A DNA stretch of 64,000 bases from Spinellus fusiger (GCA_025094145.1 JALLLS010000067.1:1-64000), one strand, 5' to 3'. Positions 26,451 to 37,919 are shown, counted from the first letter of the stretch. The notes: a model not told the origin generated them from the sequence alone. Program-made: numbers and translations.

Positions 26451-26829
26451 TATTATTATTCTATTTTCTATAATTAAGGATATTGAGACTTGATATGCTT
26501 AAGTTTGGAGCTTAGAGATCAAATGTAAAATGTTTTATTTAATGTTCAACATGTTCTATCTATTTCGTCCTGATACTTATTTTCACAAGTATTCAACTCA
26601 ATTGAGTGTGGCTGTATTTACACTCTCTTGAACAAGTATGTTAATCCAAATTATATACCCAATAGTATTATTTGAGTGAACCATTGTCAAAATAGATATA
26701 CAAGCTGTTGTAAGTATGGCTATTTGCGCAAAAGTCATTAAAATTGTCCAAATAATGATAGATACCAAACAGAAAGTAGAGACATTATGATATGATCAAG
26801 AAATGGCAGCTTACTGCAAAGAATGAGTG

Positions 26830-27710
26830 AGATGAATCAGTCATACAATCCTATAAGCTACGTACTTCTTTCTTCCTACAGGACAGTTAGGTTGGACTAT
26901 AAATACATGCTCAGTCAATGACCAAAATATTATGATAAGCACAATGAAATACGACTGCTTCAGACTAATATACAGAAAAATAAATCACTTATATTTATTT
27001 GGAAAGCCCTTTCATTAGTATAGAGTAGACATGTGTGCTAGCATTGTGCAAGGTTGCCTGAACCTCATACGACATAGCCTTATTAACGTATGATAAATAG
27101 TAGCTAATACTATTCAATGCTATTAAAGGCTATTTATTTCTTATTTCTTATTGTATTTCTATCTATTCTTTCTGAACTAAATATGTTATACAGCCAACAA
27201 GATACAAATACAGTAAAGAAGATACAATATGCTTATAGAATCAACCTAGAGTTCTTACATGTGTTTAGTTTTTATAGGAGACTGATAAGAAGTCTGTAGC
27301 AAGTTATCCAGGTGTGAATCCTACCAGAGTAATGACAATAAAGGGAAAAGACATGCAGAGAATGTTGAAGAAAGAAGGATTCAAACTCTATCTTATCAAT
27401 GAATTCAAAACATCGAGCCTGTGTCCTGAGTGCAAGTTCTCACCTTTGGAAACAGTTAAACATGTCAAGAACCCCAGGCCCTATCAACGAACAAAAATAC
27501 TCCAAGTTAAATGTCATAGTCTTCTCAGGTCATTTCTTCTTAATTTTATATCAAAAAAGAAACTCATCTTTCTCTCTCTTCAAATAGGTGTTCAAACCAA
27601 AATTGTATGAAAAACAAGACATTGAGGCTTTGGAATAGTGATCTAGCTGCTATATTGAACTTTAGACATAGTCTAATGTCTCAAAGGGAAAATGGTACCC
27701 ACCCCTAGCA
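26830..27710 (+). pseudogene. Fanzor/TnpB-like nuclease, C-terminal remnant
   Basis: The best frame starts near 27297 (SVASYPGVNPTRV), continues with MTIKGKDMQRMLKKEGFKLY, then LINEFKTSSLCPEC, the (D/N)EF-TS-xCPxC arrangement that opens the zinc ribbon of the RuvC-like domain. A short intron (donor at about 27529, acceptor CAAATAG at about 27588) joins LLR to CSNQNCMKN. The frame then gives LRLWNSDLAAILNFRHSL, matching the third RuvC motif (usually NRD-AA--N), followed by LMSQRENG and a stop near 27710. Cys pairs CPEC and CSNQNC would bind zinc. Upstream, 26830-27290 holds only broken frames. In known Fanzors this domain is an RNA-guided DNA nuclease core encoded in transposons. The assignment rests on motif order, and most of the protein is missing. 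Confidence 0.55.
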
Positions 27711-28328
27711 CTCTTGTAGATATAACAAAAGAAAGAATGACTCCAAGGATACAACTAAAACCAATAAAAGGTCCAAGCCTTCTGGTTCATTTCCATCCTT
27801 CTCCTTACCTATTGATCACTGGAACCTCGGTTGACTAACTGACGAAAACCTATGATACAGGTAAACTACCTAGAAAGTGATAATGAAGTGTATATTATTC
27901 GACTTTGTCATGCAAAAAGACATTATAATGTCTAGTAATAACTATGCAAACAATAAATATCCTATTCATTTAGTTTATTCAATGTTTTATAATCTGCTAA
28001 CAAAAAAACAGAATCTAAATATAAAAAAGGTGCAGTATGTTCATACTCTTTTCCCTCAGGAATCTAATAAAAAAGTTATTCTTCATGTTGAAGACGGCAA
28101 AGAACTGGTAGAAACTCATCTGTGCTTGATAAAACCTCATGCGAACGCACAGTCACCTCTCTTTGCTGTTCAGGTTCTCTTGTTCCTGACTTCCTGCGAT
28201 ATATACTAAAGGTAGACTCCTGATTGTCAATATCACTAAGCCTCCTTTCAGTAACTATGTAGATATAGAAAGAAAGAAAAAGAAAAATCTGCTAATGTTT
28301 TTCTTTGGTTCTGTCCAAGAGACTACTT
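27711..28328 (+). other. Interval with an unrecognised 110-residue frame
   Basis: 27877-28209 (plus) encodes a frame of fairly normal composition (YANNKYPIHLVYSMFYNLL), ending before the LINE copy. I do not recognise it. It may be a remnant of a mobile-element protein or chance. Nothing else is visible here. Confidence 0.25.
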
Positions 28329-29438
28329 TATAGTACAGTTCAAAGTATTTTTATTTTTGGGTGTTGGTTGCTATTCGCGCATTGGGCATTTTAGCCACCC
28401 TATGAGATCGTTTGAAAAAAAAAGGAATAAACATTGAAACACTTCAAATACATAAGTGAAAAAAATAATGCAAAGAGAGAAGAGACGGAAAGAAAAGAGA
28501 ATATAAAACCTCAATGAGGGAAAAATGATGAAAAGTGATGAAACATGAGGAATGATTGTAAATGAGAATTATGAATAGACATCCAAAAGGCCATAAAGTC
28601 AGCAAGGAAACCAGGACACCAAAAAGATAACCGCTGTCCTATGGTAATCCGAAATCCAACGAGGAATACTTAGAGCAACTCGGACAATCCTGAGGACACA
28701 AATACAGCAACTACACTAGCAGCTTCTGGTTTTGCTAAACGGGTTAAGAATGGGTGGTAGAGGAGAGATCGGAGGAAAAGTGAGGATATAGCGTCTGTTG
28801 CTGAAGGATTTTTTGCACTCTATGGCAGCGTTGGCGTTCCCGCTCAACACACCCATCAGCAGCCGCAATGAGCAAGCTACCAGCTGATGGCTCTACCTTA
28901 AAGTCTCGAGTAGACGTGGCTCGATCAATGGCTTGCAGCAGTATTAACAAACTGGGCCAAAGATCTTGCCATTTAACAAAAGACTTAGCCATGCACAGCA
29001 GAAGATTTAGACAATAGTCAATTGGATGAATGTTGTGTGGTGGTGCAGAAACTAGGAAGAACAAGAACGTGGAGCGTTCATGGCCAACAAATGTGCAAGT
29101 GAGAAAGTGGTCCCGATTGGCAGATGGGTGGCCACATTGGCAAGGAACTGAAGGTGTTGGTGGTAACCAAGCAATCCTCCATTTTAGTAGACAATGTCTT
29201 TCTTTGCGCGTGCACGGTAGTAGAAGAATTGGATCCCAAACAGGTCTACATAGTCCACGGGCTACCGTCACCAGCGGATTCTTGCCACGCACTAGACTAG
29301 GAATTTCACTCTGAAGACGTTCAAGATAAGCTACCTTTAATGGATATTTAGGATGGTTGTGATCCCGTCCTATTCTTTGAGCATTTTGCCAGAGTACATT
29401 GCCACGTAGCTTAATCCATCTGGCTTTACTTTATAGTA
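28329..29438 (-). mobile_element. LINE 3' end, copy a
   Basis: The minus strand encodes the C-terminus of a non-LTR retrotransposon polyprotein (28744-29292), with a zinc-knuckle-like CQCGHPSANRDHFLTC followed by a leucine-rich tail, then a 3' region of about 410 bp down to GTACAGTTCAAAG at 28330. The identity as a LINE reverse-transcriptase-linked C-terminal domain is by architecture. The reverse transcriptase itself is absent (5' truncated). The copy is bordered on both sides by ACTTTATAGTACAGT (about 28325 and 29430), which resembles a target-site duplication. This copy keeps about 110 bp of coding sequence that copies b and d lack. Confidence 0.65.
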
Positions 29439-31400
29439 CAGTGTCTGGTGGAAAACATATAAAGAATTTCATTTTCTGATGAGATTCTTGTTTGGGGAAA
29501 TACCTATTGTTTGTCATAAAAACATACATTAAACACACACAGTAGAGATTTGAAAATTAAATAAAGTATAAAAAAGGTCAAAAGGATAATAAATACAGAT
29601 TTATTGGGTTGAAACCCTTAATATTTTGTGTCTCCATCCTTGGCCTCAATGACAGCCCTACATCTCTGATGCATACTGACAATGAGGTTGTTGGTAACCT
29701 CCTTGGGGATCTTATCCCATTCTTGGACCAGGAGAGCCTTCAGATCCTGGAGAGTGCTTGCTGGAGTCATCCTCTTCCGAACTGCTCTATCAATTTCCTC
29801 TCAAAGATGCTCAATTGGGTTTAGGTCAGGGCTCTGAGAGGGCCATCCTTCCATCATGACTATGCCTCTCATCCTTCCATTTCCTAGTCTCCTTACTAGT
29901 ATGGCAGCTGGCATTGTCCTCTTGAAGAACATAGCCTACCACTAGATTCAGTGCCGAAAGACGAGCCAGCTCGGAGCAATAGGTCTTCTTTAAAATACTA
30001 GTGTAATTAGCACTATTGATGGATCCCTCCACCATAGCAAGTCTACCAACACCTTCACCAGAAAAGAGAACCCCACACCATCACATCACCACCACCAAAC
30101 TTTATTGTTGGCTTCACATTGTTTGGGAGAAGACCCTCCTTCTTCCTGCTCACGACTCTGTTATGGTGGTTGTTGCTCATCAGCTGGAACTTTGACTCAT
30201 CGAACTAGATGACTGTCTTCCAGTCTTCTTCTTTCCAGTGAAGGTAGACCTTAGCCCAAACAAGCCTCAACTTCTTGTGCTTTTCAGTGAGAGCAGGCTT
30301 TCTGATCACCCTGCAGGAAGATAGGCCAATCTTATTCATTATATTCTGAAATGTCCTCATGGACACTTGGGTGGCCATTCCTTGGTGGAGATCCTTCATG
30401 CTCTGGAAGAAATCCCTTGATACTTCGCGAGAGAATTCTCTCCCGTCCCTCTTTGTCATAATGGGATTGCACCCAGAGCTCTTCCCTGCTTTGAAGTTGC
30501 CAGTCACCCTATATCTCTTCATAATGAGGCTGACAGTGGAATGACTAATGCCAAACATGGCTGCAATGTCCACTTGGCTGGTGCCATGTTGGGTGGCCTT
30601 GTGAACAATGACTTGACGAGTAAAGTCATCTATATTATTCTTTCTGTTCCCAATAGGCTAGGTGGCCTGTTCAGTGGTGTTAGACATAATAGATATTATA
30701 GTGGGAAAGGAAGAAATGAGGAATAAATATATAAAAAAAAAGAAATATTTCTGACCAAAATAAAAGTCGGAGAATAGAAACTTTTATATGTTTTCCACCA
30801 GACACTGTACTATAAAGTAAAGCCAGATGGATTAAGCTACGTGGCAATGTACTCTGGCAAAATGCTCAAAGAATAGGACGGGATCACAACCATCCTAAAT
30901 ATCCATTAAAGGTAGCTTATCTTGAACGTCTTCAGAGTGAAATTCCTAGTCTAGTGCGTGGCAAGAATCCGCTGGTGACGGTAGCCCGTGGACTATGTAG
31001 ACCTGTTTGGGATCCAATTCTTCTACTACCGTGCACGCGCAAAGAAAGACATTGTCTACTAAAATGGAGGATTGCTTGGTTACCACCAACACCTTCAGTT
31101 CCTTGCCAATGTGGCCACCCATCTGCCAATCGGGACCACTTTCTCACTTGCACATTTGTTGGCCATGAACGCTCCACGTTCTTGTTCTTCCTAGTTTCTG
31201 CACCACCACACAACATTCATCCAATTGACTATTGTCTAAATCTTCTGCTGTGCATGGCTAAGTCTTTTGTTAAATGGCAAGATCTTTGGCCCAGTTTGTT
31301 AATACTGCTGCAAGCCATTGATCGAGCCACGTCTACTCGAGACTTTAAGGTAGAGCCATCAGCTGGTAGCTTGCTCATTGCGGCTGCTGATGGGTGTGTT
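28846..31400. repeat. Large inverted repeat: LINE arms around a Tc1 element
   Basis: The left arm 28846-29463 and right arm about 30783-31400 are inverted copies of each other. Stretches compared by eye, and the identical translations of both frames in each arm, suggest near-perfect identity over about 615 bp. The arms are separated by about 1.3 kb of Tc1 transposase sequence. The Tc1 tips (CAGTGTCTGGTGGAAAACAT) are the innermost part of the arms. Outside the arms the flanks differ. Confidence 0.85.
29439..30807 (-). mobile_element. Tc1/mariner element, inactive
   Basis: An element of about 1.37 kb with terminal inverted repeats CAGTGTCTGGTGGAAAACAT at both tips, flanked by TA. The transposase reads on the minus strand. 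Its helix-turn-helix begins near 30573 (MDIAAMFGISHSTVSLIMKR), followed by MRTFQNIMNKIGL, RKPALTEKHKKLRLVWAKV and WKEEDWKTVI. A stop codon then sits directly before FDESKFQLMS (first catalytic Asp). Further stops and frameshifts follow, and the C-terminal end near 29610 is recognisable. The copy is recent enough for long open stretches but cannot encode an intact transposase. Confidence 0.85.
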
Positions 31401-31534
31401 GGTGTCTTCATAATTATCATTTTACCAACATTTCTCATTTGAGGTTTTGTATTTCTCTATCCTTCTGTTTCCTTCCTCTTTGTATTCTTTTTTTTTTCAC
31501 TTTTGTATTTGAAGTGTTTCTATGTTTATTCTTA
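30808..31534 (+). mobile_element. LINE 3' end, copy b
   Basis: It encodes the same C-terminal domain as copy a (frame 30954-31442, identical up to ADGCV). At about 31400 it jumps to 3'-region sequence similar to copy d (CACTTTTGTATTTGAAGTGT near 31500). The 3' end is cut at about 31534, where an internally deleted DDE element begins. Confidence 0.65.
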
Positions 31535-32150
31535 TTTTACTTTTTGCACAATTTCATAAATTCTTTTTGCACAAAGTATGCGAGATTTATCAATGAGGAT
31601 TTTTACTTGAGCATGTTTCAAGTTTCAAAGAAGAAGAATAAAAATATCCCTTAAGATCACTGATAAGAACATCGTTACATGCTTCAGTGATCCTCATATT
31701 TAACATCTCACTCTCTAATAGCTTTTCTCTTTTAGCTTACTCTTCACAATAGACCAGAGTTGCTCGATGAGATTAAGCTCAGGAAAGTAGGGTGAAAGGT
31801 ATACACATTTGTAGCCATAACTTACAATAATTCTGCCAATTCTTTTAATGAAAACGTGATTTCTTAGATGATAAAGCACACTTTCCTGTTATGAAGTTAT
31901 AGCTTCTTTGGTGGCCTTGGGTTTTGACTGAGGCCTCTAAGCTGGTTTTAAGTCCAAATAAGTACTGTAGTCTATGCTATTTTGAAGAAGAAAACATTCT
32001 TTAACTGCATCCATCAATATGGGCTCATTACCCAATGCTTCGATAGTATTTCCCTGTCGATCTTCATAGTAGATTTTTAAGTTTATTATTGAAGAAATAA
32101 TATTTCGAAAAGTGTGCAAAAAAAAAACTTTTGAAATTGTGCAAAAAGTG
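31535..32150 (-). mobile_element. Internally deleted IS630/Tc1-type DDE element, copy 1
   Basis: The ends carry CTTTTTGCACAATTTCA at 31540 and its inverse near 32128, a probable terminal inverted repeat. The minus strand gives an N-terminal fragment (RQGNTIEALGNEPILMDAVK, stop near 31937), then after a stop the transposase C-terminus with VYLSPYFPELNLIEQLW (third catalytic acidic residue) and WSIVKSKLKREKL. The middle with the first two catalytic Asp residues is missing. Its C-terminal half is almost the same as the copy at 55480-56110. Confidence 0.7.
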
Positions 32151-34729
32151 AAAAAATAGTGTGTAATTTTTTCTGAGGTTGTGCGAATAATTTCCGAAAA
32201 TAGTATATGACTAGTTGATATGGGATTTTCTCTTCATTAAGATATTTATACTTTCTCTTGAGCATTTTTCTTTCTTAATGACACTCTTTTTATGTCAATC
32301 TGCTTAAGACTGTCTCTTTTGCTTGTAAAATTTATTACTTAAGACCCCCCCCCCTTTTTTTTTTACGTATAGTGTCTATTCTTCTCACTTTTTGTCATGG
32401 ATCTACTTTCTTATAGTCGATTTACCTCAATATACAATTCTCTCTCTCATCAAACTATTTACTATGCACTTTATCTATTGACAAGATTTGTAAGCATAGT
32501 ACACAGGTATTTTCAACAGATAAATAATCAAACTCATCTGCTCAAATCTTTTTCTTTTTCTTTTCCCACATCAGAACTCATTTGACAGATACACTCATTT
32601 CATCTACTGAAATCAAAGAATAGTGCAGACCTACCTTCTCCCATTATAAGTCTCCTCCATGTTTACTGTTTTTTTACTTAATCTTACCATCCTTCCCAAT
32701 CCATGATCTTGATCTGACTCCTAGCAACGTCAAATTGCATATACGTTTCTTCTTTTCTTTTGGAATTTACAGTTACTCTACTGTCATCTGATCAACTTTG
32801 AAAACAAGATACCACCTTTTAAACCCAAACTATTATCTTTTAAACTTAATTTGATCAAGTTATGAGGAAAAGAGCCGTTCTATGCTATTTAGACTGAAGA
32901 GAGCTTTGAGAGTAATCAACCACCGTAATAGCAAGCACTAAGATAGAGAAAGAAACTCTTAGTGAGAGGAAAGACGATCTGTCACTAGAAGGGTATCGAT
33001 TCTTGAACACAAAGAGATAGTTTAAGGGGGACTTGGATTTAGGATGTGTGACACTTGGAATGACTATACAACTTCTTTAAGCAAATAATTACTCTAGACA
33101 GTTCATTAGATACAATGATGAAAAATAAAGTCTACGCTTTCTTTATCATTTAAAAGAGGTGACCTTGAATCTTCTATTTCATCATTATTAGCTAGTTGTA
33201 TGACTACAATGGAGCTTGAAAAATGCAATAGTTTCAGCAATCTCACTGTTCATCTCAACAATAATCTCGGCTATATTACACTAGTCTCAAAGTCTTAATC
33301 AATTGACAGTGAAACAGCTATATTTTTAAACATACCATTAGAGAAATACATCAATTTCGACCCAAGGACTAATATTAGCTACTAGAGGCTAGAAAAACAC
33401 TCACTTTGTATGGCTACTGTTTCTTAGATGATATCATAAAGAGAACAAGCACCATGTCTTTTGGAAAGACAATAAAAGTTACATAGAAAAGGAAAGTCTT
33501 GGGCTTTAGATAAGAGCTTCTTGATTGCATGAAAATATATTATATTATGTCGTTAAAATTAAATCAATAGAATGAGTAAACTTATTCTGTACCGAATCTT
33601 CTGTCTTTAACGAGACATGGACTATCTATTAGACAAGAATAGACATTGTATCCATTATGATAGCATTTGTTCTTACATACTTTGTAACTGATAGAGTGTC
33701 CTTTTCTTTTATTGTGGTAAAAGAAAGAGAATAGATTTCTTATTACACTTTTGTTTTATTCATCAACCAAGTCATAGCTAACCTATGTTTATGATGAGGT
33801 TTAAACGATAAAGATAAATGATTTTATACCCATAAAATAAGTTGTACGTGGTATTCCATCCTTCAATCGCTTCCATCGCTTCCATCACTTATAGTGAGAT
33901 AATATTTTACTTTAGTTTACTCGGCTACTCTTAATTAGTTTATACATCCTAAACTCTTGGCTATAAGTTCGATGTGTGATTCTGATGAAAATCAAACAAC
34001 GTAGAGTGCATCCTTTACACTTCATTACGATTAAACATATCTATTTCCTTCCATAAATATGGCAAAGATATAAATAATGTTAGTAATAAGGTTCAATAAT
34101 ATAAATACATGCATAGTATTTCTAATGTACCTGTATTAACTCTTTTTGTAAACTCAATGACTGAATTTGTTAACAGGAGAGAATATATTATAAATATTTA
34201 CGCGCTCAGCCTATCAATAAAGGAAGACTGAGGAGAGAGCCTGTTTATAGTAAATAATGTTAAGGATTAAAATAAATGTTCTATTTATAATATCAAAGAG
34301 TGGGGGTGGTTACACATCTACCTTTTGCATTTGTCCAACTATTATTTCAGTGCTAAAAGTTGAGAAATTATTAAAAAAAAAGATACAGACAATTGATCTC
34401 GGCCCATCTGGGCCAAAGAAAGTTCAATACTTCATTTAAACAGAGATCATCTATTTTAACCAATGATAGAAGAACCGATCATTTAAGTTAGTAATAATTC
34501 CTTATTTATTTCGAAAATCTTTGGACATAAATATTCCGAGAATCCTTGTGTTCAGTGAAGCATAATATTCATTACATCTAATGATACAACAAACATGAAT
34601 TCTATTTGATTCTTTAAAAGAAATTCAAAGTTTGATAACTGATGTTTTATAATGAATATTAATTTTAAAAAAATTAATATTGGCTTAAAGTTTATTTTTA
34701 TTTTTTGAATAAGATACATAATGTGAATT
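32151..34729. other. AT-rich gene-poor DNA
   Basis: About 2.6 kb without a supportable gene. It includes a C-run followed by a T-run (32345-32364). Short frames (32397-32585, 34257-34439, 34552-34743) lack motifs and have AT-driven composition. Confidence 0.5.
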
Positions 34730-35068
34730 GAAATTAGGGACAAGATACACTTGAAAACAAAGGCTCAGATAAGAAACTTGCCTGATATGTCTAGGATAGG
34801 TACTAAGCATAAGTCTGGATACTATGGAGTTTAAAAGATCATTCAAAACGATGGAGTATCAATCCAATATAAAGAGGCACGCCAAGCCCACTTGCGATTG
34901 CGAATATTATCAAGGAGTGTAGGAGTAAAAAAATATTAAGGGAAACCCACGAGCCATGTGTATAAAATCTTCCCAACTATTCATCAATTGTAGCTATATA
35001 AGACCTCACTCTTGATCATATTTTTTGGATTATCCTTGTGTTTTATTCTCTAGCCTTTACACTTCATC
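34730..35068 (+). promoter_or_regulatory. Promoter of secreted-protein gene 2 (duplicated)
   Basis: Homologous to 23950-24298 over about 340 bp, including CTATATAAGACCTCACTCTT at about 34995, the leader TTATCCTTGTGTTTTATTCT and spacing to the ATG. Point differences are spread evenly, as expected for an old duplication with a conserved core. Confidence 0.75.
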
Positions 35069-35790
35069 ATGCATTTCAAACTATCTACAATTGCTGTTGT
35101 CGCCTGTCTTATCGCTGTTGGTGTCCAGGCTGCTCCCCTTCCTCAAGTCTCTAACACTGATGTCAGTGGTACTTCCAGTGCTGTTACTGATGCTGGTGCT
35201 TCTAGCGGCGTTATTGGTGCCACTGATGCCACTAGTGCTGTTGATACTACTACTGATACCTCTAATGATGATGACGACGATGCCACTGACGCCCCTAGTG
35301 CTGTTGACGATACTACCGATACTGCTGATGATACCACAGATGCTGCTGATACCACAGATGCTGCTGACACTACCGATGCTGCTGCTGATACCACAGATGC
35401 TGCTGACACTACCGATGCTGCTGATGACACCACAGATGCTGCTGACACCACAGATGCTGCTGACACCACAGATGCTGCTGACACCACAGATGCTGCTGCT
35501 GACACCACAGATGCTGCTGACACTACGATGCTGCTGATGACACCACAGATGCTGCTGACACTACCGATGCTACTGCTGATACCACAGACGCTGCTGCTGA
35601 TACCACAGATGCTGCTGCTAACACCACAGATGCTACTGCTGACACCACAGATGCTGCTGACACCACAGATGCTGCTGACACCACAGATGCTGCTGACACC
35701 ACAGATGCTGCTGATGATACCACAAATGCTACTGCTGATACCACAGACGCTGCTGACACTACCGATGCCACAGATGCTTCCTCAAATTAA
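35069..35790 (+). pseudogene. Secreted repeat protein 2, one-base frameshift
   Basis: The ATG at 35069 begins a signal peptide (MHFKLSTIAVVACLIAVG, cut after VQA) nearly identical to that of the 24299 gene. The mature protein is a Thr/Asp/Ala repeat of TTDAADTTDAA-type units, acidic and Cys-free, with an Asp run (DDDDDATDAP) near residue 70. At 35525-35526 one base is missing from a repeat unit that elsewhere reads ACTACCGATG. The frame then shifts to a Met/Leu/Pro-rich run that stays open to 36013. In the other frame the same Thr/Asp/Ala repeats go on to a stop at 35788-35790, after DATDASSN. So the ancestral product was probably about 240 residues. The change could be a real loss, population variation or a sequencing/assembly error in the repeat. 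The Lys-rich C-terminal peptide of paralogue 1 is absent. Confidence 0.7.
35325..35775 (+). repeat. GATGCTGCTGACACCACA minisatellite (coding)
   Basis: About 25 units of 12-18 bases built from GAT-GCT-GCT-GAC-ACC-ACA codons. Variants ACTACC, GATACC and an extra GCT occur. Because the codons are triplets, unit gain or loss keeps frame. The single-base loss at 35525 does not. Confidence 0.9.
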
Positions 35791-35887
35791 ATTCAATCCA
35801 TTTCCACTAGTTGTTATATGTCATATCAGGTTTGCATATCGCAAAGCTGTCAAAGTAAATAAAGCAAAAAATTGCAATTTTCTCTGT

Positions 35888-36460
35888 AATAAAGTACAAA
35901 GTATATTTTATTTTTATTTTTCATGTATTTTATTTTTCCATGACTGCATTGGGCTTAAGCCACGACCAGAACCTTCGATACGTTATATAAAAACTATTCA
36001 AATACAAGGATAGAAAAATAATACAAAGCAAAAGGGGCATAGAATGTGTAGCTATGAAATAAAATGAGAAAAAATTGTATAAATAAAAGTAAATGATCAA
36101 TGAAAAGAAACAAAACCTCTAATGGTTATTAGCCTCATAAAAGAAAATATAACACTAAAAATACAGCATTAATCCTAAGACAAATATAATCCCAAAGGGG
36201 GTTACTTAAAACAGCTATATTGCCAGTTTCTAATTTTGCTAAGCAGATTAAGAGTAGTTGAAAGAAGGATAATCATGGAAGAGTAGAAATCAATAAATTG
36301 ACTATGAAGTGTTTTTATTACTTCATGACCATGCTGAAATCCCTGCACAACAAACAAATTAATAACCCCAATGAGCAAACTACTAGCTGATAGCACTACC
36401 GCAAAGTCTTGAATAGATGTGGCTAGATCAATGGCCTTTAACAGTATTATCAAACTGAAC
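35888..36460 (-). mobile_element. LINE 3' end, copy c (old)
   Basis: The minus strand frame 36202-36453 aligns with the LINE C-terminus of copy a: LLKAIDLATSIQDFAVV corresponds to LLQAIDRATSTRDFKVE. It is followed by a diverged 3' region ending at GTACAAAGTAT near 35892. It is the most diverged of the four copies. Confidence 0.6.
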
Positions 36461-37919
36461 TGTGGTCAGAATTATAAAAAGATTATTAGATTAACACCTC
36501 TATAAAATATTATATCCTTCACTCTCGTGCTAACTTGTTTGTTTCATGGAATCTATCTCTTTTAGATGGTGGCAGAATTAAGACAATACATCTTTAAGCT
36601 ATGAATGTCACCTTCGGAGTCTGTATTGCTATCCATTATGTTCACTCACTTGATATCTTTACCTCTAAAACATACTCATGACATGCTATTAGTATCACTA
36701 GGTTTCTTTGTAGGTCTGTTTTTGTGAAAAGGTCTAACAATATAATTGAGGGATTATATAAACTAACATTCCAATGAAATTGTCCACTATACCAATGAAA
36801 AAATCCTCTGATGTAGTTATGATAAACTCTATTTCACACTGATAAAAACTACAGTTAATATATATTTTTCACCGTTGCTTGGGCATCACTATTACCAGAG
36901 CTTCCATTATGAAAAATTTGCTCGGGAGATTTCAGCAATCATGTCTCTTTTTAGTATTTTTACAGCTTATACATAAAAGAATAAAATATAATTTGCATAC
37001 AGAATATTTCCCTCATACTGATATTTTAAAATAAATAAATTAATTAAATCGAGTACTTGTCAAACAAAAATGATCTACAAATTCAAATTAGTGTTACGTT
37101 TCTAGTTAAGAAATAGGCATATATTTAGACATGTAAACTACAAAGTGCTTTGAATAAAGTCTATTTATTGATACAATTTACTCTTTTATTAATATATTAA
37201 AATCACAAAGTCTCTATCAATAGAGTTGATAAAGTTATAAACATATTAGGTCAATGTATACTTATAAACAAAACCCCAAATAATTTGAGTTTGTGGATTG
37301 TTTTTACTTTTTCCGATGTAGCCTGCTGATTAAAAGATTCTTTGATTTCTCTACTGTGTTTGTGTTGTATAGAATAAACCTAATTAAAACCTAACAAGAG
37401 ATATATTTATACGACTAGTGATGTTTTTTACCGAGAAAAACATATGGTTAATAATTAAATCTTATTATTAGATTTTTCTAAAGATATACAAAGAGACAAG
37501 ACTACAATATATTTATATATATATTCTTTAGACTGGTGGGTAGTGATTCCCCATTGTCTGATTTAATGGATTTTGGCGTAAGCTAATGGAAAATGGTGAT
37601 GTGCAAATTTATGTAAATGAACATAAACATTATGACAACTGACTTGAACTATATATAGAAAGTTGGATGACACTAATGGCAAACTATAGGGAAAAGTTAG
37701 TGGCAATAGTTATAGCCACAAGTGTATCTGCATAGAGGAAGCTTATATGAATATCTAAAAATACATTAGTGTTTTGATCCATTTCTCTAAGTTTCCTCAT
37801 TATAGTCTCTATAGCAAATCTATTGAAAGAAACAGAAAAGAAAAGAAAACCTTTCATAATAGCAAGAACAAAAAAAGTTAGTGTAGTGATAATACCTTAC
37901 TGATTAGCTCTTTTCTGTC
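36461..37919. other. AT-rich gene-poor DNA
   Basis: No supportable gene. A broken frame at 37555-37725 (GFWRKLMENGDVQIYVN, then ESWMTLMANYREKLVAI after a stop) has protein-like composition. It lies upstream of the repeat at 37920, so it could be a decayed piece of the same element, but I cannot show this. Confidence 0.45.

Noticed and set aside
35143..35771. Antisense frames rich in Ser/Ala/Val across the Thr/Asp/Ala repeat
   Set aside because: They are mirror translations of the codon repeat on the other strand, with no start context or motif.
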